49,036 nt of DNA from Acidobacteriota bacterium (GCA_019241535.1 JAFAWX010000371.1:1-49036); one strand, 5' to 3'. Positions 18,022 through 27,353 are shown, counted from the first letter of the stretch. The notes: a model not told the origin generated them from the sequence alone. Translations and numbers: made by a program.

Positions 18022-21000
18022 CTAGAAGCTTCTGGCAACTTGTATGGCAATGCCAACCGCATATGCCAGCTGAGCCGATTCGAGGGTCGTCTTCCATTTG
18101 GTTGTGCCGCTGAACGCCTTTTCCGGAACCATGACTAAATCCCCTGGATGCAGGGCCGTCCTGTCCACTCCGCCGCTGAACAGGCTGCCCGCCCCGCCTC
18201 CGACCGAGCCGTCCGCGCGTATTACAAAGATTCCCCTCTTATTGGCTGTATTTGTAGGCCCCCCGGCTTGTTTCAAATACCAGGCGCCATCTTTGCCCGG
18301 CTTAAAAATCACAGCGGTCGGGTTGTATACCGAACCGTCCACCATCACAAAGTTTGGCTTCTTGGGTACATATATAGCGTCGCCCGCGCGCACCTGGATG
18401 TCTGCGGGCGTGTTTGCCCATCGCTTGATCTCCATCGAGATATGGATCACTAAGCGGCCGGAAGGCGGCGAATCCTCGAGTTTCTGCAAAGCCGATTGCC
18501 ACTGGTTGACAGCGGCTTGTTTGGCCATCTTTTGATCGGCATCATTTTCCGGGATCAACGCCAGGTTTGCGCCATCCGTGCGCACCTGTTTGATTAGGTG
18601 CTCTCGATTTACTTCTTCCAGTTGTCGTACTTGCTTGCGGTCAAAGATGACACCATAGGGATAGGCATCGCCGCGGAATCCGCCGGCCCGAAGAAGGATG
18701 GAGCTGAGGCGCTCACCTTCCTGAATTCCGTAAGTGCCCGGATGAGTGACTTCGCCTTTGACAGCAATGCTGGCGCCTATGTCATTCCACCCGGCCACTT
18801 GCTTTATGGTGAGCACGTCGCCCTCATGAAGGCGGAAATCGGTGTCCGGCTCGCCCGCCAGAGCCCTGCCAATCGGGACGGCAATAGTTTCGCCCCCCAC
18901 GTCGCTGCCCTTGACTAACTCGTATCGGGTTAAGTCGGCGGTTTCCGTGTAGGCACCGCGCTTCAGCCCTCCGGCAATGCGCACCAGATCAGCCGTGCTC
19001 ATGCCTTCGCCCAGTGGATATTTGCCCGGGCGCGCGACCTCTCCCTGAATCACCACAGCTGGAGGGTCAAACTTTCCCAGGTTCCGATGAACAAAGATGC
19101 GATCTTTGGGCTCAAGCAGTAGGTTTTCTCTGGGGTCGTCAGCCAGGGCCTTTCTTAAGTCAACGCTGATGACCTTCAGCTTGCCATCCTGCCCACGCCG
19201 AAATACCTGAGCGTCGTCAAGCTTGGCATCGGCCGTGATGCCCCCGGCAAGGTAAATCGCGTCACGGACGCGTATGACTCCATTAGTGACGTGATCGCCA
19301 GGATCGCGCACTTCGCCGCTGAGCGTAACTACGGGCGCATCTTCAAAATCGTAACGTCCGAATATGCGCACCGTGTCGAATGGCTTCAGGAGCAAGTCGT
19401 TGACTTTGCCGGCCATGGCGTCAGCCAGATTGAATGCGGCGACGACCGGCCTGAAGTCCGGCGGTTCGAGACGAATAATTTCCGCGTGGCTGCGCGAGGG
19501 CTCGGGAAGGAGATCATTGTAGGAATGGATCAGGTCGGTAAGTTTCATCCCCTCGTGAAAGGCGTACTTGCCGGGATGAAAAACATGGCCATCGAGATAA
19601 ATGGTTTTTTCGGAATAGGGAAGAATGGGAGAAATTCTAATGCTGTCGCCGTCTCTCACCTCGAATTCATCCAATGCCTTATTGATTGCCTGGGCGTCAT
19701 TGCTTTCGGGAATGTCAAACTGCAGCATGGTGCGAGCCTGGTGTGCAATCACGCGCTCGACCTGGAGATGTCGAAACGTGCCGGACGTCAGCACGCCGCC
19801 CGCGAGTTCTAGCGCTTCCGCCAGGGTCTTCTCCTTTGACAGTTCGTAGATTGCCGGGTGCGTCACCATGCCTTCAACGGTGATCTGGGGACCAATTGGG
19901 GGAACCTGGATGGTGTCTCCGGATTGGATTCTCGCGAGATCCTGGTGAACGCCATGCAGAAGCAAATCGTAAGCATCAACTTCCTGCACCAATTCTTTGC
20001 CTCGATAGAGGCGCAGGTGCCGTAGGGAACCTCGCGATGTCGGACCCCGAGCGGCGTACAGGCCATTCAGCGGAGTTGAGAGAGAGCTGATGTCGTAAGC
20101 GCCGGGTGCTTCCACTTCGCCGACAACGTAAACTCGAATGCTGCGAATGCGAGCGAGCGAGACATCGGCCTGGACTGCATTGAACTGCGTGCGCAAAGCC
20201 GCCTGCACCATGTGCTGAACATCCGCCAGGCTGCGTCCGGAAACTTCGACCGTCCCTACTTCGGGTAACGCGATACGGCCGGCAGGATCAACTACGCGGT
20301 GCAGCCGTTGTGCGACGCCGCCCCAGATATCGATGTTAAGACCGTCGCCCGGCCCGAGCACGTAATCTGGCCCGGCTGGAAGATCAATCGGTAAACGGTC
20401 GAGATTCTCCGCTGCGGTGCGAAAAATGCTCATGCCGAAATGCTCGAGAGCGGCTGGTCGCTGCGATACCTGCGAATACAGATCGAAAAGTGAGGGCACA
20501 TTCGCGTAGGGGTTTGCACGCCATCGGATCAGCGTCTGCTCGAGATTCGGCTCCTGACGCGAAAGCCCCTCGCGCGGACGTTTGACACTGTTTAGTGAAT
20601 TACTCGAACGGACATACTCTTCGCCTGCATTCCCGGATTGGGAGTCAAGCGTTTCGGGCAGCAGGCGGGCACCCACGAGTCCGCCTCCGGTATAGGATTC
20701 CCGGGAGAACAAACCTGTACGCCCCTCGATCGTTGCTCTTCCGCTCAGGACGGGTGTGGGCGACGAACTCGCGTTCATTAAGCTGGGAAGCTGATCTGGT
20801 GTGATCCGCGTTGTGACCGCCGCATCCCCCGTTGCCTCTTGAATGTTCACTCCGTCGCGCGGATCGCCGTCCGGCTGCAGTCCGGCGAAGCCGGGTTGCC
20901 GAGTGGGATTTTCTGGAATGCGTGGTTCTGAGGGCTGTGGTGCCTCAAGTAGCGGAGAACCGGGTGCTCGGCGGTTCGGTTCTTCGTCGTGGCTCAGCCA

Positions 21001-21588
21001 GTACGCATCCTCTCGGTTCTTCGCTGCCGCGCCGGGCTCACTTCCGGGGTGAACAGTGCCGTATTGCCGCTGCACTGTCTGGTTTCCACTCTCGTTGCGC
21101 TTCGGTTTCGCCCTTATGTAGGAACGATCCTCAATTTCGCGCGTTGCCAAAACGCAGATGTTATGGTCTTCGCGCAACAGCTGGAACAGTGCGTCGTCGG
21201 TGAGATCTTCAGGGTCCAGGATTCTGCCCTGCTCGTAGGCCTTGCGCACCAGCATCTTTTTGACTTCGAGGAGCAGTCCTGGTTCCTGGCGCAACAACTC
21301 AATAATCTTGTCCCAAGAGAGCGAAACCTGCTGCTCGGCCTCCAACTCCGCACGAGAGCTTGCCGCCGTCGAAATGGGCGGCGTGTAGCTTGTACTCTGC
21401 CTTTGCGCGGGAGCGGAGCTAGCATTGACAATCACGAGCAGCAGAACAAAAGCAAAGCTCAGTGGGGTTACCGTGGTTAGACGAAAAAAGCTCATTCCGG
21501 CCATCAGAAATCTCCGGCGGGCTGTTTCAGGTGCAACATTGCAGTTATTTGCTATCGTCCTTCGTTGAGCTTCGGATCTACCGGCCAC
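18022..21588 (-). CDS. Very large polysaccharide export protein with about seven SLBB-type repeats (Wza-like); start may be internal (about 21504)
   Basis: Polysaccharide export domain (GPDYVLGPGDGLNIDIWGG...VDPAGRIALPEVGTVEVSGRSL) then repeated VxxxGxVxxPGxY units: VYVVGEVEAPGAY, ITVEGMVTHPAIY, IYLDGHVFHPGKY, VTLSGEVRDPGDH, VVIQGEVARPGKY, IAVKGEVTHPGTY, VMVDGSVYNPTAV. Confidence 0.95.
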   Translation of the reverse strand: MAGRSEAQRRTIANNCNVAPETARRRFLMAGMSFFRLTTVTPLSFAFVLLLVIVNASSAPAQRQSTSYTPPISTAASSRAELEAEQQVSLSWDKIIELLRQEPGLLLEVKKMLVRKAYEQGRILDPEDLTDDALFQLLREDHNICVLATREIEDRSYIRAKPKRNESGNQTVQRQYGTVHPGSEPGAAAKNREDAYWLSHDEEPNRRAPGSPLLEAPQPSEPRIPENPTRQPGFAGLQPDGDPRDGVNIQEATGDAAVTTRITPDQLPSLMNASSSPTPVLSGRATIEGRTGLFSRESYTGGGLVGARLLPETLDSQSGNAGEEYVRSSNSLNSVKRPREGLSRQEPNLEQTLIRWRANPYANVPSLFDLYSQVSQRPAALEHFGMSIFRTAAENLDRLPIDLPAGPDYVLGPGDGLNIDIWGGVAQRLHRVVDPAGRIALPEVGTVEVSGRSLADVQHMVQAALRTQFNAVQADVSLARIRSIRVYVVGEVEAPGAYDISSLSTPLNGLYAARGPTSRGSLRHLRLYRGKELVQEVDAYDLLLHGVHQDLARIQSGDTIQVPPIGPQITVEGMVTHPAIYELSKEKTLAEALELAGGVLTSGTFRHLQVERVIAHQARTMLQFDIPESNDAQAINKALDEFEVRDGDSIRISPILPYSEKTIYLDGHVFHPGKYAFHEGMKLTDLIHSYNDLLPEPSRSHAEIIRLEPPDFRPVVAAFNLADAMAGKVNDLLLKPFDTVRIFGRYDFEDAPVVTLSGEVRDPGDHVTNGVIRVRDAIYLAGGITADAKLDDAQVFRRGQDGKLKVISVDLRKALADDPRENLLLEPKDRIFVHRNLGKFDPPAVVIQGEVARPGKYPLGEGMSTADLVRIAGGLKRGAYTETADLTRYELVKGSDVGGETIAVPIGRALAGEPDTDFRLHEGDVLTIKQVAGWNDIGASIAVKGEVTHPGTYGIQEGERLSSILLRAGGFRGDAYPYGVIFDRKQVRQLEEVNREHLIKQVRTDGANLALIPENDADQKMAKQAAVNQWQSALQKLEDSPPSGRLVIHISMEIKRWANTPADIQVRAGDAIYVPKKPNFVMVDGSVYNPTAVIFKPGKDGAWYLKQAGGPTNTANKRGIFVIRADGSVGGGAGSLFSGGVDRTALHPGDLVMVPEKAFSGTTKWKTTLESAQLAYAVGIAIQVARSF

Positions 21589-22120
21589 TTAGTTCCAGGT
21601 CGGCCCCATCCACTTCCACAGCTACCGATCGTGTCAGCACATCAATTGAAACTACGACCCGATACCTGTCCTTTTTACGAACGAGAATGCCCTCTACCCC
21701 GGCCATAGGCCCGGCGATTACCTTTACCTTTTTGCCGATGCGGAGATAGGGATGCGGTTCTGCATAAATGTCATTTTTGAGCCCTTTGCGAAGCGCGTTC
21801 ATCTCCTGCTCGGGCAATGGCGCAGGCTGCCCATTAAAAGCGACTAGGCTGATCACGCCAGGAAGCTGCAGCACCCGAAGCCGGTCACCAATTGCCACCT
21901 TGACGAAAACGTAGTTGGGAAATAGTGCCAGCTCGATGAGCTTGCGGCGATCTTTCCAGCGGCGCCAGCTGCGGTAGAGCGGCAGGAATGCCTCCAGGCG
22001 GCGCTGTTCGAGCTGCGCGGCCACTACTTTCTCGTGCCGGGATTGCGTGTAAAAGGCGTACCACTGAGAGTTGTCCGTTTTTACATCGCCTGGATAGCGG
22101 AGGATCGCTGGGCTTGCCAT
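21578..22120 (-). CDS. NusG/RfaH/UpxY-like specialised transcription antiterminator
   Basis: NGN domain WYAFYTQSRHEKVVAAQLEQRRLEAFLPLYRSWRRWKDRRKLIELALFPNYVFVKV; KOW-like KVKVIAGPMAGVEGILVRKKDRYRVVVSIDVLTRSVAVEVDGADLE. Confidence 0.94.
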   Translation of the reverse strand: MASPAILRYPGDVKTDNSQWYAFYTQSRHEKVVAAQLEQRRLEAFLPLYRSWRRWKDRRKLIELALFPNYVFVKVAIGDRLRVLQLPGVISLVAFNGQPAPLPEQEMNALRKGLKNDIYAEPHPYLRIGKKVKVIAGPMAGVEGILVRKKDRYRVVVSIDVLTRSVAVEVDGADLELSGR

Positions 22121-22139
22121 GAGACAGGGCGCCCCTTAC

Positions 22140-22166
22140 TGAGGTGACTGCAGCTCCGCCACCTCA
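22140..22166 (-). promoter_or_regulatory. Inverted repeat (7-bp perfect stem) in the leader just upstream of the antiterminator gene
   Basis: TGAGGTG (22140-22146) / CACCTCA (22160-22166), 13-nt loop; about 20 nt from the ATG at 22120. Confidence 0.55.
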
Positions 22167-22173
22167 CTTACAT

Positions 22174-22196
22174 ATGGCTTTTGTGAGAAGAGCCAT
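22174..22196 (-). promoter_or_regulatory. Second inverted repeat in the antiterminator leader
   Basis: ATGGCT (22174-22179) / AGCCAT (22191-22196), 11-nt loop. Confidence 0.4.
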
Positions 22197-22259
22197 TCTT
22201 CTGTTTTTGTTGCAACTACTTACAACCAACGACAAACGTACTCGGCGGATCAGAACCCA

Positions 22260-22646
22260 CTACATGACATGCTGGAATCGAGGCTTTGTTTTGCCGCGAA
22301 TCACATTCAGGATTCCCTGTTCAGAACTCTCGATCGGAGTGGATTGAATGTCCGACCAGAAAAAAACGCTGTTATCCTGCCCCGCGGCTAGAGCCAGCAC
22401 TTTCACCCGGGGATGGTGCCCAAGGAGGTTGTCGCAAATGGCCGGTCGTTCATTCGGCCGGTCGAGGGCGATGATGACGAAATCCGGCTGCGTCTCCTCG
22501 ACGGCCTCGATGATTTTGGAGTCATCCTCTAATTCGCCTAGCACCTCAATATCTGGTTGTTCGGAAATGGTTGCGAGAACCAGATCTCGCATGAGTCGCG
22601 GCCGATTGGCCACCAACACTCGAATTTTCTGCATTGCACGCTCCAA
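22260..22646 (-). CDS. Stand-alone degenerate response-regulator receiver (pseudo-receiver)
   Basis: KIRVLVANRPRLMRDLVLATISEQPDIEVLGELEDDSKI...QPDFVIIALDRPNE...RVKVLALAAGQD aligns with NarL-type REC domains. Acidic pocket and phosphoacceptor positions are substituted and there is no output domain. Confidence 0.8.
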   Translation of the reverse strand: MERAMQKIRVLVANRPRLMRDLVLATISEQPDIEVLGELEDDSKIIEAVEETQPDFVIIALDRPNERPAICDNLLGHHPRVKVLALAAGQDNSVFFWSDIQSTPIESSEQGILNVIRGKTKPRFQHVM

Positions 22647-22925
22647 GCATGTACAGGAGTGCTGGGATTATCGGCTTCACGTTTTGAAAACATAAGAAAC
22701 AAATGTGTCCTGCTTGGAGAGAGAAAACATCGGGACTGTGACACCTGCAGGCGGGCGCAAGTACCTATCTTCTGGGTACGGGGGATACCAATTTTGTACC
22801 TAAGAGTTTGACGCTGTGAGGAGGTGTGTTACGACTAAGCCAATAAAACGCCCGCGATTGTTGAAAGCGGCAATTAGGTTCCAAAAATGAGCTCGCGGAG
22901 GATGAAGCTGCCGAAGATAACTGAC

Positions 22926-23588
22926 TTAAACCGTCGCTCCCTCCATCCGGCAGATATCGACTAGCGCCAGGCGATGGGTTGCACCGAGTTTGCGGAGCAT
23001 GCGATGGATGTGATTGCGCACAGTGTGCTCGGCAAGCTGAAGCTCGGCGGCTATCTCCTTATTAGTAAGGCCGCGGGAGATAAAACCGACAAGCTGCTGC
23101 TCGCGAATGGTGAGGCCAAGCCTGCTTCGGACATGAAAATTTGGCAATTGGTTTTGCCCTGCTGCAAAGCGGAACAGGAAGGCAGTTAATTCTGCCGAGC
23201 AAGCCGCGCCGCCGCCCGCGACCGTCCTCACGGCGGCTACCACCTCGAGAGCGGAAGCATCCTTCACGATATATCCCATTGCCCCGCGGCGGACGGTCTC
23301 GAGGAACTGCCGCTCGTCTCTCTCCATGCCGATCATCACAAGCTTGATGGTGGGAAGACTTTGTTGGACTTCGCGGATAAGCTCAGTGTTGGCAAGAGTC
23401 GTACTGAATGAATCGATGACCAGTATCTCGGGGGAGGCAGACAAAATCTGCGCGAAGGAATCCGGCGACAACGCACATGAGCCAACCACTTGCAGGTCGT
23501 TCTTTTTCGAAAGAATTCTGGAGAGTACTTCCCGCAGAAGCCTATTTTGGGCTAGCAGGAACACGGTTGGCCGGCTGTCGTGACTCAT
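22926..23588 (-). CDS. NarL/FixJ-family response regulator with atypical receiver
   Basis: REC-like RPTVFLLAQNRLLREVLSRIL, EILVIDSF, GAMGYIVKDASALEVVAAV; LuxR HTH LTIREQQLVGFISRGLTNKEIAAELQLAEHTVRNHIHRMLRKLGATHRLAL. Confidence 0.93.
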   Translation of the reverse strand: MSHDSRPTVFLLAQNRLLREVLSRILSKKNDLQVVGSCALSPDSFAQILSASPEILVIDSFSTTLANTELIREVQQSLPTIKLVMIGMERDERQFLETVRRGAMGYIVKDASALEVVAAVRTVAGGGAACSAELTAFLFRFAAGQNQLPNFHVRSRLGLTIREQQLVGFISRGLTNKEIAAELQLAEHTVRNHIHRMLRKLGATHRLALVDICRMEGATV

Positions 23589-23799
23589 GCCTTAGTTATC
23601 GCGCAGATCAAAAAACAACATTCACCACCAGGCCGCCTCCCGCCGCAAGGCCGCTCCAGATATTTTGCGTCCTGGTTTCGGCGTAAAACGTTCGTAGGTC
23701 TCCACTGAGTTTTTCACTGTAGCCGAACTTGGAATTACGGTCTAGAAAAAACTCCTCCGGCTTTCCTCAAGAGTTAACACTCCGCGAAGCCACAAAAAG

Positions 23800-23905
23800 T
23801 CGACGGCTGCTTGTGTATCCGACTCCGTTTGCGAGTTGCCGGAGTATACTCCCTTCCAAATGATGGACGATTTGCCGAGCGCGTTGCCGTTGTGAGCGGA
23901 AGGGG
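23800..23905 (+). repeat. Upstream element copy 1 (5' of the GH3 gene)
   Basis: tcgacggctgcttgtgtatccgactccgtttgcgagttgccggagtatact...gtgagcggaagggg; paired with 27354-27459. Confidence 0.85.
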
Positions 23906-23985
23906 ACAGGGTGCAGGGAAGAGTGTTTCGGTTCCTCTGTGATTTCGATTTCTTAGATATTGCGTGAAGGGAGATCACGTTTTCG

Positions 23986-26667
23986 ATGTCTACTTATGGC
24001 GAGCGTCTGGCATGCTTTTTCGGACTTCTGTTCGGGTTGGTTCTGTCTTTGTCACTGCGGGCTCAACAAGCGCCTGCCACTCAGGCTGCTTACATGAACT
24101 CCGCCTTACCGTTGGAACAACGTGTTGACGACCTGATCGGTCGTATGACTCTCGAAGAGAAAGTTTCCCAGATGCGGGACCATGCGATTGCGATTCCTCG
24201 ACTTGGGATTCCCAAGTACGACTGGTGGAATGAGGGGCTGCATGGGGTTGCGTTTGCTGGCTACGCCACGAATTTCCCTCAGGTGATTGGGATGGCTGCT
24301 ACATGGGATAGCGATCTGGTTCACCAAATGGGCGAAACCATCTCCACTGAAGCGCGGGCAAAATACAACGAGGCGGTGCGGCGCGATCAACACGAAACGT
24401 TTTTCGGTCTCACATTTTGGGCGCCTAACATAAATATCTTTCGTGATCCACGTTGGGGACGTGGCCAGGAAACCTATGGTGAAGACCCGTATCTGACAGG
24501 CCGCATGGCGATAGCGTTCGTGAGTGGAATGCAAGGAAACGATCCCCGTTATTTGCGCGTCGTTTCAACTCCTAAGCACTATGCGGTTCATAGTGGCCCC
24601 GAGCCGACGCGGCATACGGTCGACATCGCCGTCTCATCGCACGACCTTGAGGACACCTATCTGCCTGCCTTCCGCGCTGCCGTGACTCAGGCGCACGCAC
24701 AGTCGGTGATGTGTGCCTATAACTCGATCGATGGTGCTCCCGCCTGTGCGAATCGCCTGCTGCTGGGGGATCATCTTCGCACCGCATGGAAGTTTGATGG
24801 TTACGTGGTCAGCGATTGTGCAGCCGTAGCCGACGTGTATACGGGACATCACTACGCTCCCGACATGCCACATGCGGCCGCGGTGGCAGTGAAAGCCGGA
24901 ACAGATCTCGAATGCGGATACCGCGAAGGGCAAGCATTCCCGGGCTTGATCGAGGCTGTCCGCCAGGGATTGATGCAGGAATCGGATATCGATCGCGCGT
25001 TGCGACGCCTCTTCCGTGCACGCTTCAAACTCGGCATGTTCGATCCGTCCACGAGCTTCGCCTATGGGCGGATTCCGATGAGCGAAGTTGACTCGCCCGA
25101 GCATCGGCAACTGTCCCTGCGTGCAGCGCACGAATCTATGGTGTTGCTGAGGAACCAGAATCACACTCTACCGTTAAGATCCGACATCTCCCATATCGCC
25201 GTTGTAGGTCCTACGGCGGAACTCGTGCAATCCTTGCAGGGCAACTACAATGGCCCCCCACCTGAACCAGTGATTCCGCTGGTCGGAATTGAAAAGAGGT
25301 TTGGTTCTGCAAAGGTCGCCTACGCGCAGGGCTCGACGCTGGTCGAGGGTTTCGCTATGCCGATCGAGCACACCGCGCTTCGTCCTCTCAGCGATGCTGG
25401 CAATGGGCTTACGGGCGAGTACTTTCCTTCGCCGGATTTTAGCGGCCAGCCGGTGCTCACGCGTACAGACCGCACTATTAATTTCAACTGGGACAAAGTA
25501 GTCCCGGTAAATGGCCTACAACGCAACAATTTCTCGGTTCGCTGGAGGGGCAGCTTCAGACCGCCCGGACCTGGCACCTATAAGCTGGGCGTACGCGTGA
25601 ACTACTGCTATGCATGCGAGAATGCAGAAGGCTTTCGCCTGTACCTCGACGACAAACTGCTGGTCGAAAGCGGTGGAAAGACTCCGGAGCGTGGCGAAGT
25701 AATCGAGTCGCCCGTGTCGTTCACCGATACACACCCACATCCGATTCGTCTGGAGTACTTGCACGCCACGGGCACGGCTGGCATCGACCTTACCTGGCAG
25801 GTGCCGGCAGCGGTGCTGCGCGATGAGGCGGTAGAAGCAGCCAAACAATCGGATGTGATTATTGCGTTTGTCGGTCTGTCGCCTTCTCTCGAAGGTGAGG
25901 AAATGCCGATTAAGTTAGCAGGATTCAGTGGCGGGGATCGCACTTCGATCGATTTGCCGGCCGCGCAAGAGGATTTGTTAAAAGCAGTCTTAGCTACAGG
26001 GAAACCTCTGGTTGTAGTGCTGGAAAACGGCAGCGCGCTGGCCGTGAACTGGGCGCAACAGAATGCCAGCGCAATTCTCGAAGCTTGGTACCCGGGCGAG
26101 GAAGGTGGCACGGCAATTGCGGCGACATTGGCCGGTGACAACAATCCTGCTGGCCGTCTCCCGGTCACGTTTTACTCGTCGCTGACCCAGGTGCCGCCAT
26201 TTGAGAACTATTCCATGCGCGAGCGGACGTATCGCTATCTCCGCCAAGAGCCCCTTTATGGATTCGGCTTTGGTCTCAGCTATACAACGTTTGAATACAG
26301 CAATCTTCACATCACCAAATCGACCATCAAGACGGGTGATCCGGTAATAGTCGAGGGGGATGTGAAAAATACCGGCAATCTGGCGGGAGATGAAGTGGTG
26401 GAACTCTATCTCACGCAACCAAGAGGTTATGAAACTCCTCTGCGCGAATTAGCAGGATTCAAGCGCATCCACTTGGCTCCGGGCCAGTCCGATCACGTCA
26501 GCCTGACCATTGATCCCCGAGTGTTGGGCCAAGTGGATCAAAATGGAAGGCGGGTGATCGTGTCCGGAGAATATGTCGTCTCCCTTGGTGGCGCGCAGCC
26601 GCAAGATGCCGGTTCGGTTCAGAGTGCAAAGTTCAACGTAAATGAAACAGCCGAACTGCTCAATTGA
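23986..26667 (+). CDS. Secreted GH3 beta-glucosidase/beta-xylosidase with inserted PA14 domain and C-terminal Fn3-like domain
   Basis: Signal peptide; RVDDLIGRMTLEEKVSQM; STPKHYAVHSGPE; GYVVSDCAAV (nucleophile); PA14-like insert (GLTGEYFPSPDFSGQPV...); C-terminal GFGFGLSYTTFEYSNL and Fn3-like end. Confidence 0.95.
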   Translation: MSTYGERLACFFGLLFGLVLSLSLRAQQAPATQAAYMNSALPLEQRVDDLIGRMTLEEKVSQMRDHAIAIPRLGIPKYDWWNEGLHGVAFAGYATNFPQVIGMAATWDSDLVHQMGETISTEARAKYNEAVRRDQHETFFGLTFWAPNINIFRDPRWGRGQETYGEDPYLTGRMAIAFVSGMQGNDPRYLRVVSTPKHYAVHSGPEPTRHTVDIAVSSHDLEDTYLPAFRAAVTQAHAQSVMCAYNSIDGAPACANRLLLGDHLRTAWKFDGYVVSDCAAVADVYTGHHYAPDMPHAAAVAVKAGTDLECGYREGQAFPGLIEAVRQGLMQESDIDRALRRLFRARFKLGMFDPSTSFAYGRIPMSEVDSPEHRQLSLRAAHESMVLLRNQNHTLPLRSDISHIAVVGPTAELVQSLQGNYNGPPPEPVIPLVGIEKRFGSAKVAYAQGSTLVEGFAMPIEHTALRPLSDAGNGLTGEYFPSPDFSGQPVLTRTDRTINFNWDKVVPVNGLQRNNFSVRWRGSFRPPGPGTYKLGVRVNYCYACENAEGFRLYLDDKLLVESGGKTPERGEVIESPVSFTDTHPHPIRLEYLHATGTAGIDLTWQVPAAVLRDEAVEAAKQSDVIIAFVGLSPSLEGEEMPIKLAGFSGGDRTSIDLPAAQEDLLKAVLATGKPLVVVLENGSALAVNWAQQNASAILEAWYPGEEGGTAIAATLAGDNNPAGRLPVTFYSSLTQVPPFENYSMRERTYRYLRQEPLYGFGFGLSYTTFEYSNLHITKSTIKTGDPVIVEGDVKNTGNLAGDEVVELYLTQPRGYETPLRELAGFKRIHLAPGQSDHVSLTIDPRVLGQVDQNGRRVIVSGEYVVSLGGAQPQDAGSVQSAKFNVNETAELLN

Positions 26668-27353
26668 AAGCATGCAGCGCAGACCTTGCAGTCGCTCGCT
26701 TCTACAAACCATAAACCGGCAATGATGAGATCCCAAGACACATTTGGTACCCGACGTTCAGGCAATCCGGCGGCAACATACTTTAATGGTCTTTAATTGC
26801 CTCCCTGATTCATTCAGGATGGCGGGAAGGCACTCAGGTCCTATTAGCAATCTTTGCCGTGAGGCCTCCCGTTTGATAGACAGATTTGGTTTCAGAATTC
26901 AACGTCCGGCTTGATCGGGTCAGCCGTCAAACAATAGGTTGCCACTCGGGGTTGCTAAACATGCGTTTCTCGCCCGTTGTTGAACGTACGCGCGACGCTT
27001 CTGAGTTTCTCCTTTAGCAAGCTTCAGGCCTGGCTCGGAGGCTAATTTGATGCCAGGGCGAACTCAGTCATGGAAGGAACAGTTCAGACCCTTGCAGACG
27101 AGGCAAAATGCCGCGCCGCAGCAGGTTTGGAGGGAAAGAGGATTTACCCGAGGTAACCTCCCCTTTACGTGTGAAGTTCTACTTTTCTGTTTTGCAGTGA
27201 CAGGTTCGCTGTCACGAGATGTCGACCAGAAAAATCCTCAGGATGAGGAGAGAGCCTGCCCGGTCAGGTGCTGGCACCGAAAGACATGGCCGTGCCGGAC
27301 CGTTGTGATAGGGCCACGATCATCGTTAACGTTTAACCCAGCAACTCAAAACG

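Noticed and set aside
25608-26168. 186-aa minus ORF, with 24634-25164 minus
   Set aside because: Antisense to the GH3 coding sequence; no recognisable domain.
26795-26835. CCTGATTCATTCAGG hairpin after GH3, considered as a terminator
   Set aside because: Five-bp stem without a following T-run; too weak to call.
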